DNA of 64,000 nt from CAVXUB01 sp963764805 (lineage in GTDB: Bacteria; Actinomycetota; Acidimicrobiia; Acidimicrobiales; Bog-793), in NCBI GenBank assembly GCA_963764805.1, contig CAVXUB010000002.1, positions 620,001 to 684,000 of the forward strand. Direction: 5' to 3'. The notes under the pieces are model-generated. The model was given only the letters and a program-made list of their open reading frames with translations. It ran no database searches and was not told the origin of the DNA. A program made the position numbers and the translations under genes. Numbering within the stretch: the stretch's first letter is position 1; each line of letters begins with the position of its first letter. Below, piece by piece: positions 25,330-34,639 of the stretch.

Positions 25330-26861
25330 GTCACTGCTTCCTTCACGAGCAATCCGCGCCCGATGCCGATGCCCCTCGCCTCGGTCACCCGCGGATTACG
25401 GCCGAGGATGATCACCAGCGGCCGCGTGAAGAAGTAGGCGGTCAGGAGGTCGATCCCAGTCGAGACCATGAGCCAGAAGGCGAACCCCTTCACGGCACCG
25501 ATCGTCAGGAAATACAAGACGGCGGCGCCGAGCAGCGACACGACGTCAGCGGACACGACGGTGCGCCAGGCGCTCTTGAAGCCGCGGTCGACCGATGCCC
25601 GCACCGTCCGGCCGGCGCGTATCTCGTCCTTCAATCGTTCGAAGTAGACGACATAGGAGTCCACTGTGATGCCGACCGAGACGATCAGGCCGGTCACTCC
25701 GGACAAGTCGAGGGTCAGGTTGAACCAGTGCCCGAGGGCGGCGATCAAGGCGAAGATCAGGGCCGCCGTGGTGATCAGCCCGAGCACCACGACCACCCCC
25801 AGCGCCCGGTAGTAGAAGACCATGTAGATCATCACCAGCAGGAGGCCGACGACGCCTGCCAGCAACCCGGCCTGGAGAGAGGACTTCCCGAGGCTCGGCG
25901 ACACGATCTGCGTGTCGAGGGGCTTCAGGCGGACGGGGATGCTGCCGTAGTTGAGGTCAGTCGCCAGGTTCTGCGCCTGGGTCTGCGTGAAGTTGCCCGA
26001 GACCTGCAGGCCCGTGTTGAAGTTGCTGCCCTCCATGATCGGAGCTGCCTCCAGCACGCCGCCCAGATCGTCGGCGATCGGCAGATGCAGGTAGTTCGTG
26101 CCGATGCTGTTCATGGTCGTGGTGCCGGGACCCGTCAGTGTGACGTTGATCACCCATCCGCTGCTGCCGACACCGGGTTGGAACTGCGCCGCCGCGTTCT
26201 TGATGATCGTGCCCTCGGCGAGCGCCGGCCCGAGCACGAGCCGTTGCCCGTAGTAGAAGTTGTCACCGGTGTCGTCGAGCAGCACGTATTTCTTCGGGTT
26301 GCTGTCGGTCAGCTGCGGCGTCGTCTGGTACTTGGCAAGCGCCGCGTCAGGCGCCGGTGGTGTGTAGTTCCCGTTCGAGGTGGTGGTGCCGGTGGTGTAG
26401 CCGGCGGTCGTGAACTGGTTGGCCGCCGGGCAGGAGAACTTGTTCGTGAAGAAGATCGGCCCGGCGACGGCCTTCTTGCCCTTTGCCGGTGCCGTAGAAC
26501 CGGCATAGGGGGGCGCCGAGCACAGGACCGGCCGGAAGTACATCGTGGCGGTGTTCCCGAGGACCGGCAGGATCTGGTTGGCGTTGGAGACGCCCGGCAG
26601 CTGCACCTGCACGGTGTTGCCCTGCACGACGATGTTCGGCTGCGACAGGCCGAGCCCGTTGGCGCGCTCGTTCATGATCTGGGCCGCCGTCGAGAGATCC
26701 GTGGTGCTCGCCGTCCCCGAGACCGGCGTGTAGACCACCGACAACCCGCCCGCCAGGTCGAGACCAAGCTTCGGTGACCAGTTGGCGGCGTAGGTCGCGG
26801 CGAGGGCCCCGAAACAGATCAGGCAGACGAGCACGACGCTCGCCCCGAAACCCCTCTTCAA
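25326..26861 (-). CDS. secD: Protein translocase subunit SecD
   Basis: 511 residues. It begins with a TM segment (VVLVCLICFGALAATY) followed by the signature LGLDLAGGLSVVY. The extracytoplasmic domain is Thr/Asn-rich, and the C-terminal half has about five TM helices, including VSVGITVDSYVVYFERLKDE. It forms the SecDF-YajC complex with its neighbours. yajC overlaps its start and secF overlaps its end, each by 4 nt, so the three proteins are translationally coupled. Confidence 0.95.
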   Translation of the reverse strand: MKRGFGASVVLVCLICFGALAATYAANWSPKLGLDLAGGLSVVYTPVSGTASTTDLSTAAQIMNERANGLGLSQPNIVVQGNTVQVQLPGVSNANQILPVLGNTATMYFRPVLCSAPPYAGSTAPAKGKKAVAGPIFFTNKFSCPAANQFTTAGYTTGTTTSNGNYTPPAPDAALAKYQTTPQLTDSNPKKYVLLDDTGDNFYYGQRLVLGPALAEGTIIKNAAAQFQPGVGSSGWVINVTLTGPGTTTMNSIGTNYLHLPIADDLGGVLEAAPIMEGSNFNTGLQVSGNFTQTQAQNLATDLNYGSIPVRLKPLDTQIVSPSLGKSSLQAGLLAGVVGLLLVMIYMVFYYRALGVVVVLGLITTAALIFALIAALGHWFNLTLDLSGVTGLIVSVGITVDSYVVYFERLKDEIRAGRTVRASVDRGFKSAWRTVVSADVVSLLGAAVLYFLTIGAVKGFAFWLMVSTGIDLLTAYFFTRPLVIILGRNPRVTEARGIGIGRGLLVKEAVT

Positions 26862-27493
26862 CGCCCGGTCCTCCTCGATTGCGTTCCGGAGGCGGACTCG
26901 TCCGCCGAGCCACCCACGGGACCACCCACGACCTCGTCGCTTGTCGTCAGCGGGGAGCCGTGGTCGCCGACGTCAACCGGCTCGACGGTGGCGCCATCGA
27001 CTGCCGTCGCCCCCGGCGGAGGCGGGATGTCGTCCTCCTCCTCGTCGCTCTCGTCCTCGTCCTCGTCACGGTCGGCGTCGTAGTCGCCGTCGCCCGCCGT
27101 CTCGTCGTCGGAGCCGTCCTGGAATCCGAGGTTGGGCATCGCCCGCAGGATGGATTGCGGCAGCACGGCGATGGTGACGTCGTCGGCGATCTCGAGCAGC
27201 ACACGCTCGTCGTTCATCTCGACGATCGTGCCGATGATCCCGCCGGTCGTCGCCACCTCGTCCCCGACCTGCCAGCTCTGGCGGGCACGCATCTGCGCCT
27301 GGCGCCGCGCTTGCTGGCCCTTAGGCCGGACGACGAAGAACCAGGTCACGAAGCCGACCAGGATCAACAGATAGATGATCGTGACGAGCGGCGAAGTAGA
27401 CGAGCTGCCCTTCTTCGTCGTCGTAGTCGTGGCCGCGGCAAGGATCGCGACGCTGTGGAGATGTGCGGTGAGGATGGATGGCAAGGAGGACAT
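26858..27493 (-). CDS. yajC: Preprotein translocase accessory subunit YajC, acidic tail
   Basis: 211 residues, about twice the usual length. One TM helix (VTIIYLLILVGFVTWFFVV) is followed by the family motif RPKGQQARRQAQM and the small domain QVGDEVATTGGIIGTIVEM. After about residue 125 there is a strongly acidic, disordered extension (DADRDEDEDESDEEEDD). ATG 27493 is used; an in-frame TTG two codons earlier is possible. It is the first gene of yajC-secD-secF. Confidence 0.9.
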   Translation of the reverse strand: MSSLPSILTAHLHSVAILAAATTTTTKKGSSSTSPLVTIIYLLILVGFVTWFFVVRPKGQQARRQAQMRARQSWQVGDEVATTGGIIGTIVEMNDERVLLEIADDVTIAVLPQSILRAMPNLGFQDGSDDETAGDGDYDADRDEDEDESDEEEDDIPPPPGATAVDGATVEPVDVGDHGSPLTTSDEVVGGPVGGSADESASGTQSRRTGR

Positions 27494-27581
27494 CGGCAAC
27501 CCGTCACTAAAGGGCTATTGCGACCAGCCACCTTAGCCGTACGGCGCGACCCCGATCGTTCAGGTCAAGTGTAAGGGGCGA

Positions 27582-28688
27582 TCATCCCTGGCGGGAGGCC
27601 CAGATCTCACCGACACGGCTGCGGAGCCGGTCGAGCGATCCCTGCTCGATCGCCCGGCGCACATCGACCATCAGCGCCAACAAAAAGGTGAGGTTGTGCA
27701 GGCTGAGAAGGCGAAGTGCCGTCGGCTCCCCCACCATCAACAGGTGCCGGAGGTAGGCGCGCGAATACCGCGAGCACGCCGCGCACCGGCAAGCCTCGTC
27801 GATCGGCCCCCCGTCCTTGGCGTTCGCCGAGTTCCTGAGAGAGAGCCTGCCGGCCGAGGTGAGCAGGGTGCCGTGGCGAGCGAGCCGGGTCGGTGCCACG
27901 CAGTCGAACATGTCGCAGCCGAGAGCCACCGCCTCGACCAGTCCGATCGGGTCGCCCAGTCCCATCACGTAGCGGGGCTGATCGTCAGGTAGCAGGGGCA
28001 CGGTCACGGCCAGCGTCTCCAGCATCTCGGGCCGCGTCTCACCCACCGACAGGCCGCCGATCGCGTACCCGTCGAAGCCGACCTCGAGGGTCCGCTCGGC
28101 ACTCTCGCGCCGCAGCTCTGGATCGGTGCCGCCCTGCACGATCCCGAACAACGACTGGTCCTGCCGGCGTTTCGCATGCCGGGCGCGCACAGCCCACGCC
28201 GCCGTCAGCTCGACGGCTCGACGAACCTCGGCCCGGCTGCTCGGCAGTGGCGGGCACACGTCGAGGACCATCTGCACGTCGGCGCCGATCTGCTCTTGTA
28301 CCCGCACCGCATCTTCAGGCGTCAGGCGGCAGGTCGTGCCGTCGTAGACGGACTTGAAGGTCACACCGTCGTCGTCGAGGCGGGGGGCGAGCGACATCGT
28401 CTGGTAGCCACCCGAGTCGGTCAGCACCAACCCCCCGAACGATGCGAAACGATGGATCCCTCCCATCTCGGCCACCAGCTCTGCCCCCGGCCGCAACATC
28501 AAGTGGTAGGTGTTGGCGAGGATGATCTCGGCGCCGAGGTCCTCCATGTCCTGTGAGGAGAGGGCCTTCACCGTGCCCCGGGTGCCGACGGGCATGAAGC
28601 ACGGGGTCTGGAAGCAACCGCGTGCCAGCGCGACGCTTCCGCGCCGCGCCGCCCCGTCGCTCGCCGAAGCAGTGAACACTGCCTTCAC
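27582..28688 (-). CDS. tgt: tRNA-guanine transglycosylase
   Basis: 368 residues. It exchanges guanine-34 for preQ1 in tRNAs with GUN anticodons (queuosine pathway). The general acid/base Asp is in VLTDSGGYQTMSLA and the nucleophile Asp in CDMFDCVAPTRLARHG. The zinc site is CRCAAC followed by a downstream His in SLHN. GTG 28688 overlaps the queA stop as GTGA. No preQ1 synthesis genes are in the window, so preQ1 supply must be encoded elsewhere or salvaged. Confidence 0.93.
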   Translation of the reverse strand: MKAVFTASASDGAARRGSVALARGCFQTPCFMPVGTRGTVKALSSQDMEDLGAEIILANTYHLMLRPGAELVAEMGGIHRFASFGGLVLTDSGGYQTMSLAPRLDDDGVTFKSVYDGTTCRLTPEDAVRVQEQIGADVQMVLDVCPPLPSSRAEVRRAVELTAAWAVRARHAKRRQDQSLFGIVQGGTDPELRRESAERTLEVGFDGYAIGGLSVGETRPEMLETLAVTVPLLPDDQPRYVMGLGDPIGLVEAVALGCDMFDCVAPTRLARHGTLLTSAGRLSLRNSANAKDGGPIDEACRCAACSRYSRAYLRHLLMVGEPTALRLLSLHNLTFLLALMVDVRRAIEQGSLDRLRSRVGEIWASRQG

Positions 28689-29824
28689 AGCGCCACCTCT
28701 CCGGCTGGCGCCCGGCGCCCGACGATCATCGCGTCGCCGAAGCTGAGGAACCGGTAGCCCCTGGAGAGCGCTTCGCCGTAGAGCGCTCTCCAGCGCGGTC
28801 CGGCGAAGGCCTCGAGCAGGACGAGTAACGACGAGCGCGGCAGGTGGAAGTTGGTCATCAGCACGTCGACGCACTTCCATTCGAAGTTGCCGTGGATGTA
28901 GATGGATGTCTCGCCTTCCCTCGGCCCTCCGGCTGCGACGGTCTCGAGAGCCCGCAGCGTCGTCGTCCCGACGGCGATCACGCGCCGGCCGCCCCGGCAG
29001 GCCGCCAGCGTGGCGTCGGGCACGAAATAGTGCTCCGAGTGCATCGTGTGCTCCTCGACCACGTGGGTGCTGATCGGGCGGAAGGTCCCGAGGCCCACCG
29101 CCAGGTCGACCGTCACGATCTCGGCCCCGGCGGCGCGGCATCCCTCCAGAAGCTGCGGAGTGAAGTGCAGCCCGGCCGTCGGGGCGGCGACCGACCCAGG
29201 AGAGCGGGCGTAGACCGTCTGGTATCGCTCCGGCTCGCGCAGCTCGCGGCGGATGTAGGGCGGCAGGGCGAGCGTCCCGTGGCGCGCCGCCGCATCGGCA
29301 ACGAGCAGGCGCACCAGTCTCACGCCAGCCTCATCGGGCGGCTCACCGGCAGCAGCCGGTGCCGGGCCGAGAGCCTCGACCAGCGGCTCGGCGGAGGCGT
29401 CGTCCGGGGTCCCACCCGTCGCACCCGGCGCACCCGGCGCACCCGGAGGCGCCTCCGCCGGCATACCCGGCGCGTAGAGCAGCGTCCCCGGTTGCACCCG
29501 CCGCGACGGCCGGACCAGCGCCTCCCAGCAGTCCTCCCCGCGGTCGAGGCGCGGCGACAGCAGGAGCACCTCCACATGGCCGCCGCTCGCCTTGCGCAGG
29601 GACAAGCGAGCCGGCAGCACCCGCGAGTCGTTGACCACGAGCACATCTCCGGGCCCGAGCAGCGCGGGCAGGTCGGCGACCGTTCTGTGCACCGGTGGCC
29701 TGTCCGGATCGAGCGCGTCGAGCAGGCGTGCGTCGGTCCTCGATGCCGGGGGGGCCTGTGCGATCGACGACTCCGGCAGCTCGTAGTCGAAGTCGTCGAG
29801 GGGAGTGCCTCGCTCCTCGCTCAC
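28685..29824 (-). CDS. queA: S-adenosylmethionine:tRNA ribosyltransferase-isomerase
   Basis: 379 residues. It converts preQ1-34 in tRNA to epoxyqueuosine using the ribosyl group of SAM. Family motifs are YELPESSIAQAPP, DVLVVNDSRVLPARL, SVAAPTAGLHFTPQLL and VLMTNFHLPRSSLL. A Pro/Gly/Ala-rich insert of about 45 residues (around 130-175, with PGAPGAPGATGG) interrupts the usual sequence and is probably a surface loop. GTG 29824 overlaps the ruvB stop; the longer frame upstream lacks homology. It is coupled to tgt, the partner of the previous step. Confidence 0.92.
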   Translation of the reverse strand: MSEERGTPLDDFDYELPESSIAQAPPASRTDARLLDALDPDRPPVHRTVADLPALLGPGDVLVVNDSRVLPARLSLRKASGGHVEVLLLSPRLDRGEDCWEALVRPSRRVQPGTLLYAPGMPAEAPPGAPGAPGATGGTPDDASAEPLVEALGPAPAAAGEPPDEAGVRLVRLLVADAAARHGTLALPPYIRRELREPERYQTVYARSPGSVAAPTAGLHFTPQLLEGCRAAGAEIVTVDLAVGLGTFRPISTHVVEEHTMHSEHYFVPDATLAACRGGRRVIAVGTTTLRALETVAAGGPREGETSIYIHGNFEWKCVDVLMTNFHLPRSSLLVLLEAFAGPRWRALYGEALSRGYRFLSFGDAMIVGRRAPAGEVAL

Positions 29825-30981
29825 CGCTCGAGGTCGAAGAGCGACGGCGGCTGCACGGCATCCGCTCCCTCGCGCTCGGCCGCCTCCTCGCTCGGAGGCG
29901 GTTCGAGGCCGAGGTGGATCCAGGCGTTGGCGGTCGGCACGCGCCCTCGCGGCGTTCGCATCAGCAAGCCGGCCTGCAGCAGGTAGGGCTCGTAGACGTC
30001 CTCGACGGTCTCGGGTTCCTCCCCGACCGAGAGCGCCAAGGTGGTCAGTCCCACCGGTCGTCCCCCGAAGCCGCTGCACAGAGCGCGCAGGATGCGGATG
30101 TCCAGCCTGTCGAGGCCGAGCTCGTCGACTCCGAACAGCTGCAGTCCCTGGCGGGCGGAGGCCTCGTCGATGACGCCGCTGCCGCGAACCTCTACGAAGT
30201 CGCGGACCCGCCGCAACAGCCGGATGGCGATCCTCGGCGTTCCCCTCGAACGGCGGGCGATCTCGGCCGCCCCGCCGGCGTCGAGCTGGACGCCGAGGAC
30301 GGCAGCCGAACGCCGCAGGACCCGCTCCAGCTCCCCCGGGCTGTAGTACTCGAGGCGGGCTACGAAGCCGAAGCGGTCCCGGAGCGGGCCGGAGACGAGA
30401 CCGGTCCTGGTCGTCGCCCCGACGAGCGTGAAGCGCGGCAGCTCCAGGCGGAGAGACCTTGCCGTCGGTCCCTTGCCGACGACGATGTCCAGCTGGAAGT
30501 CCTCCATCGCCGGGTAGAGGACCTCCTCGACCGCCCGCCCCAGCCGGTGGATCTCGTCGATGAACAGGACGTCGCCGGGATCGAGACCGGTGAGCATCGA
30601 CGCCAGGTCGCCGCCGCGAAGAAGTGCGGGGCCTGACGTGATGCGGAAGCCGGCGCCCATCTCGGTGGCGATGATGCCTGCGAGCGTCGTCTTGCCGAGC
30701 CCCGGCGGACCGGCGAACAGCACGTGGTCGACAGGTTGCTGGCGGCGGCGTGCCGCCTCCAGGACGATCTCCAGGTGCTGGCGCAGATCCAGCTGGCCGA
30801 CGAACTCACAGAGGCGGCGGGGCCGGAGACCCGCCTCGACCCCGAGATCCCCCTCGAGGGCGACGGGATCGAGAGTGTCGATGCGAGCCTGGAGGTCGAC
30901 TGCTCCCTCTACGGCTTGCTCGTCCTCTGGGCTGCCGTTCGACCGGGCGGCTCCTGTCAGCATCTCGCGACGTGGGCTCAT
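29821..30981 (-). CDS. ruvB: Holliday junction helicase motor RuvB
   Basis: 386 residues, AAA+ ATPase that drives branch migration with RuvA. Walker A is AGPPGLGKTTLA, Walker B LFIDEIHRLG, and sensor 1 GATTRTG. The C-terminal winged-helix domain has EPYLLQAGLLMRTPRGR. It has about 30 extra N-terminal residues and a short acidic C-terminal tail. Its start overlaps ruvA and its end overlaps queA, each by 4 nt. Confidence 0.96.
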   Translation of the reverse strand: MSPRREMLTGAARSNGSPEDEQAVEGAVDLQARIDTLDPVALEGDLGVEAGLRPRRLCEFVGQLDLRQHLEIVLEAARRRQQPVDHVLFAGPPGLGKTTLAGIIATEMGAGFRITSGPALLRGGDLASMLTGLDPGDVLFIDEIHRLGRAVEEVLYPAMEDFQLDIVVGKGPTARSLRLELPRFTLVGATTRTGLVSGPLRDRFGFVARLEYYSPGELERVLRRSAAVLGVQLDAGGAAEIARRSRGTPRIAIRLLRRVRDFVEVRGSGVIDEASARQGLQLFGVDELGLDRLDIRILRALCSGFGGRPVGLTTLALSVGEEPETVEDVYEPYLLQAGLLMRTPRGRVPTANAWIHLGLEPPPSEEAAEREGADAVQPPSLFDLER

Positions 30982-31592
30982 CGCGGCCGCCCGAGGTGAC
31001 GAAGCGCAGCCCGCAGAAGGTCCTCTGCCGAGTCGGCTTCCGACGTCACGGCCTGCAGTGCCGCCCGGACCTCGTCGGGGGCGTAGCCGAGCCCGGCGAG
31101 CGCCTCGGCGACATCTGTCAGCGCCGCACGATCACCTCCGGGGACCGGACGGCTGGCGCGGTGAGGAAGGGTGATCTCGGTCAGCCGGCTCTGCAGCTCT
31201 ACGAGCAGCCGGGCGGCGGTCTTCTTCCCCACGCCGGGGACGAGGGTCAGTGCGTCGACATCCTCGGTGGCGACGATCTTGCCGAGAACATCGGGAGGAT
31301 GCACCCCGAGGATCGCCAGCGCCAGCGCCGGCCCGACTCCATGCGCACCCAGCAGCAACTCGAAACAGCGCCGTTCGTCCCCCGTCCCGAACCCGTACAG
31401 CGTGATCGCCATCTCCCGGACGTGGGTGTGGATGGCGAGCTCCACGCGGTCGCCCGGCTGGCCGAGGTTGGCGGCGGTCGACGGAGAGACCGTCACCCTG
31501 TAACCGACCCCTCCCACCTCGACGATCGCCTCGGCCGATGCATCGGACAGCGGCATGACCTCGGCCAGCTCACCGCGCAAGGAGCCGATCAT
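30978..31592 (-). CDS. ruvA: Holliday junction binding protein RuvA
   Basis: 204 residues. N-terminal OB fold (MIGSLRGELAEV, VGGVGYRVTV), central double helix-hairpin-helix region (LLGAHGVGPALALAIL, LVPGVGKKTAARLLVEL) and C-terminal RuvB-contacting domain (EALAGLGYAPDEVRAAL). It tetramerises on four-way junctions and recruits RuvB. ATG 31592 overlaps the ruvC stop by 4 nt. The order ruvC-ruvA-ruvB is the standard actinobacterial one. Confidence 0.95.
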   Translation of the reverse strand: MIGSLRGELAEVMPLSDASAEAIVEVGGVGYRVTVSPSTAANLGQPGDRVELAIHTHVREMAITLYGFGTGDERRCFELLLGAHGVGPALALAILGVHPPDVLGKIVATEDVDALTLVPGVGKKTAARLLVELQSRLTEITLPHRASRPVPGGDRAALTDVAEALAGLGYAPDEVRAALQAVTSEADSAEDLLRAALRHLGRPR

Positions 31593-32116
31593 CTTGCTGC
31601 TCCTCGAGCTGCTCCTCGATCGGCGGCAGCAGTCAATCTGCGGAAGGGCACCGTCGCCACGTGGCAGAGAGCAAGCGCCAGAGCGTCGGCGGCGTCCGGT
31701 GGTCGTGGCACCTCGGCAAGGGCGAGGAGGCGCATCACCATCGCCTGTACCTGCTGCTTGGTGGCGGCCCCGTGCCCCGCCACCGCCAGCTTGACCTCGT
31801 TCGAGGTGTACTCGACGACCTCGCATCCCAGTTCGGCTGCCGTGAGCAGGGCGACACCGGAGGCCTGGCCGACGGCCATCGCCGTGCGGGCGTTGGTCTG
31901 GAAGAACACCCGCTCCACCACGACCACGTCCGGGCGCATGTCGGACATCAGCTGGCGCAGGTCCGCCCGCAAGGTGGCGAGTCGCTCCGGCAGCGGCATG
32001 CCGGGAGGCGTCACCAGGACCCCCGCCCCGACGGCAGACATTGAGGAAGCGCCGAGATAGCTCAAGCAGCCATAGCCGCATCGGGACAGACCCGGGTCGA
32101 TGCCCAGTACAAACAC
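31589..32116 (-). CDS. ruvC: Holliday junction resolvase RuvC
   Basis: 175 residues, RNase H-fold endonuclease that cuts Holliday junctions. The acidic active site is visible as the Asp in LGIDPGLSRCGYG, the Glu in VVVERVFFQTN and the Asp pair in PPDAADALALALCH. GTG 32116 (VFVLGIDPG) matches the family N-terminus; the frame extends upstream without similarity. It lies 56 nt downstream of yebC. Confidence 0.95.
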   Translation of the reverse strand: MFVLGIDPGLSRCGYGCLSYLGASSMSAVGAGVLVTPPGMPLPERLATLRADLRQLMSDMRPDVVVVERVFFQTNARTAMAVGQASGVALLTAAELGCEVVEYTSNEVKLAVAGHGAATKQQVQAMVMRLLALAEVPRPPDAADALALALCHVATVPFRRLTAAADRGAARGAAR

Positions 32117-32172
32117 TCGTTCGAGGGTAGTTCCCGGGACGGCCGCACCGGCGGATCCCCCCGGCGCAGGCG

Positions 32173-32922
32173 TCACACGTCGATCCGCTCCAGGATCTCG
32201 TCCGGGATCTCGAAGTTGCTGAACACCATCTGCACGTCGTCGAGATCCTCCAGCAGCTCGATCACCTTCAGGACCTTGCGGGCGCCCGACTCCTCCCGGA
32301 CCTCGGCGTTCGTCGTCGGCATCATCGAGAGCTCGGCGGACGCCGGTCCGATGCCGGCTTCCTCGAGGGCACCCCGCAAGGCCGGGAGATCCGTCGGCGA
32401 GGAGACCAGCGTCCACTCCTCGCCGTCGTCACGAAGGTCCTCGCCGCCCGCTTCGAGGGCCACCGCCATGATCTCGTCCTCGGGGATCTTCTTGTCGAGG
32501 GTGATCACTCCCTTGCGTTCGAACTGCCAGCTGACCGCGCCCGGCTCGGCCATCGAACCACCGTTGCGACTGAGGATCGTGCGGATGTCCGAGCTCGTTC
32601 GATTCCGGTTGTCGGTCAGGCACTCGATGATCAGCGCCACACCTTCGGGGGCATAGCCCTCGTAGCTGATCGCCTCGTAACGCACGCCCTCGAGCTGCCC
32701 GGTTCCGCGCTTGATGGCCCGCTCGATGGTGTCCAGCGGGACCGACGCCTCTCGCGCCTTGGCGAACATCGTCCGCAACGTGGCGTTGGCGTTCGGATCG
32801 CCACCGCCCTCCCTGGCGGCGACCTCCACCTGGCGGATCAGCTTGGCGAACAGCTTGCCGCGGGCCGAGTCCTTGGCCGCCTTCTGGTGCTTGGTGGTGG
32901 CCCACTTCGAATGGCCTGACAT
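32173..32922 (-). CDS. YebC/PmpR-family DNA-binding regulatory protein
   Basis: 249 residues, the standard family length. The N-terminus MSGHSKWATTKHQKAAKD and the motif YEGYAPEGVALIIECLTDN are diagnostic. Members bind DNA or act on translation, and in many bacteria the gene sits next to ruvC, as here. It lies between pdxT (5 nt apart) and ruvC on the same strand. The regulatory target cannot be read from the sequence. Confidence 0.95.
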   Translation of the reverse strand: MSGHSKWATTKHQKAAKDSARGKLFAKLIRQVEVAAREGGGDPNANATLRTMFAKAREASVPLDTIERAIKRGTGQLEGVRYEAISYEGYAPEGVALIIECLTDNRNRTSSDIRTILSRNGGSMAEPGAVSWQFERKGVITLDKKIPEDEIMAVALEAGGEDLRDDGEEWTLVSSPTDLPALRGALEEAGIGPASAELSMMPTTNAEVREESGARKVLKVIELLEDLDDVQMVFSNFEIPDEILERIDV

Positions 32923-32927
32923 GGCCC

Positions 32928-33587
32928 TCAGTCTCCCTCGATGTCCGACAACAACAACCGGTGCAGCCGATCGTCACCGGCGAGCTCGGGATGGAAGGCG
33001 GCGACGGTGACGCGGCCCTGCCGGCAGAGTACGGGATGCCCGGACTCACTGCTCCCCGCCGGCTCGAAGGTCGCCAGCACCTCGACCGCGTCACCCACCG
33101 TCTCCACGTAAGGAGCCCGGATGAACACGGCGTGCATCGGCACGCTGCCGCCGCCGTCGATGCCCGACACATGGATCGTCTGCTCGAAGGACTCGGTCTG
33201 CCGGCCGAAGGCGTTGCGGCGCACGGAGATGTCGATCGCCCCGAAGCTCTCTTGATCCTGGCGCCCGTCGAGAACCTCCCGTGCCAGCAGGATCATGCCG
33301 GCGCAAGTCCCCAGCACCGGTATGCCGGCGGCGATCATCTCGGCGAGGGGCCGGCGAAGCCCCGAGGAATCGAGAAGCATCGACATCGTGGTGGACTCGC
33401 CGCCCGGCATCACGATCGCCTGCAGACCGACGAGATCGGCGGGCATCCGAACCTCCGCCACCTCGGCGCCGAGGGCGCTCAGCATCGCCGCGTGCTCGCG
33501 CACATCGCCCTGCAGGGCTAGCACACCTACTCGCGGCTGCGATCGGGAGGAGACGGCGGCACGCGAACCGACCGCCTCGCCCGTCAC
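32928..33587 (-). CDS. pdxT: Pyridoxal 5'-phosphate synthase glutaminase subunit
   Basis: 219 residues. It supplies ammonia from glutamine to PdxS. The triad is visible as Cys in LGTCAGMILLA and His/Glu in AAFHPELAGD; the glycine-rich oxyanion strand is MPGGESTT. The first 20 or so residues are an extra leader before RVGVLALQGDVREH. GTG 33587 overlaps the pdxS stop as GTGA, so the two subunits are translationally coupled. Confidence 0.95.
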   Translation of the reverse strand: MTGEAVGSRAAVSSRSQPRVGVLALQGDVREHAAMLSALGAEVAEVRMPADLVGLQAIVMPGGESTTMSMLLDSSGLRRPLAEMIAAGIPVLGTCAGMILLAREVLDGRQDQESFGAIDISVRRNAFGRQTESFEQTIHVSGIDGGGSVPMHAVFIRAPYVETVGDAVEVLATFEPAGSSESGHPVLCRQGRVTVAAFHPELAGDDRLHRLLLSDIEGD

Positions 33588-34546
33588 CAACCCCGCTCGG
33601 CCAGCTTCAGCTCGAGGCCGGCAATCTCGGCTCCTGGCATCGCCTCGCCGAGACCGCGCGACACCTTGGCGAGGATCTCAGGATCGGCGTAGTGGGTGGT
33701 GGCCTCGACGATCGCCCGCGCCCGCCGGGCCGGGTCCGAGCTCTTGAAGATCCCCGATCCCACGAACACGGCCTCGGCACCGAGCTGCATCACGAGCGAT
33801 GCGTCGGCAGGGGTCGCCAGCCCGCCGGCGCAGAAGAGCGGGACAGGCAGCTTGCCTTCGCGCGCCACCTCGTGGACCAGATCGATCGGCGCCTGGAGCC
33901 GCTTGGCATGGCCGTAGAGCTCGGCGGGGTCCGCCGTCTGCAGCGTGCGGATGTCGCCGAGGATCGAGCGCAGGTGACGCACGGCCTCCACCACGTTGCC
34001 CGTCCCCGCCTCCCCCTTCGAACGGATCATGGCGGCGCCTTCGGAGATGCGCCGCAGCGCCTCTCCTAGATTGGTGGCCCCGCACACGAACGGGACGCGA
34101 AACGCCCACTTGTCGATGTGATGCGCCTCGTCCGCCGGCGTCAGCACCTCGCTCTCGTCTATGTAGTCGACACGCAGGGCTTCGAGGATCTGAGCCTCGG
34201 CGAAGTGGCCGATGCGGGCCTTGGCCATCACCGGGATGGTGACCGCCTCCTGGATGCCTTCGACGAGTGCCGGGTCGCTCATCCGCGCCACGCCGCCGTC
34301 GCGCCGGATGTCTGCCGGCACACGCTCGAGTGCCATCACCGCGACCGCACCGGCGTCCTCGGCGATGCGCGCCTGGTCGGCTGTGACGACGTCCATGATC
34401 ACGCCGCCCCGCAACATCTCAGCGAGGCCGCGCTTGACCCGGGTCGTGCCCGTGCCGGCCTGGCCGCCTCTCGCCGATCCCTTCGCCGTCGTCCCGGTGG
34501 CGCCGGCGGCTGCGGGAGTCACTGTCGAATCCTCTTCTCGCTGCAT
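33584..34546 (-). CDS. pdxS: Pyridoxal 5'-phosphate synthase PdxS
   Basis: 320 residues, TIM-barrel lyase that builds PLP from ribose 5-phosphate, glyceraldehyde 3-phosphate and ammonia. The family core begins at VKRGLAEMLRGGVIMDV after a Gly/Thr/Ala-rich leader of about 35 residues. Other motifs are ARMSDPALVEGIQEAV, SEGAAMIRSKGEAGTGN and GAEAVFVGSGIFKSSDP. It forms the dodecameric synthase with PdxT. Gene order pdxS-pdxT-yebC-ruvC matches mycobacteria. Confidence 0.96.
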   Translation of the reverse strand: MQREEDSTVTPAAAGATGTTAKGSARGGQAGTGTTRVKRGLAEMLRGGVIMDVVTADQARIAEDAGAVAVMALERVPADIRRDGGVARMSDPALVEGIQEAVTIPVMAKARIGHFAEAQILEALRVDYIDESEVLTPADEAHHIDKWAFRVPFVCGATNLGEALRRISEGAAMIRSKGEAGTGNVVEAVRHLRSILGDIRTLQTADPAELYGHAKRLQAPIDLVHEVAREGKLPVPLFCAGGLATPADASLVMQLGAEAVFVGSGIFKSSDPARRARAIVEATTHYADPEILAKVSRGLGEAMPGAEIAGLELKLAERGW

Positions 34547-34639
34547 AGGTCCAGTCTAAGGGTTGCCGGCCGTCCCGCTCGCACGGCGCGACCGTTATCG
34601 GGGGGCAAGCGGGGATCTCGGCTCAGAGGGGATCCCGGC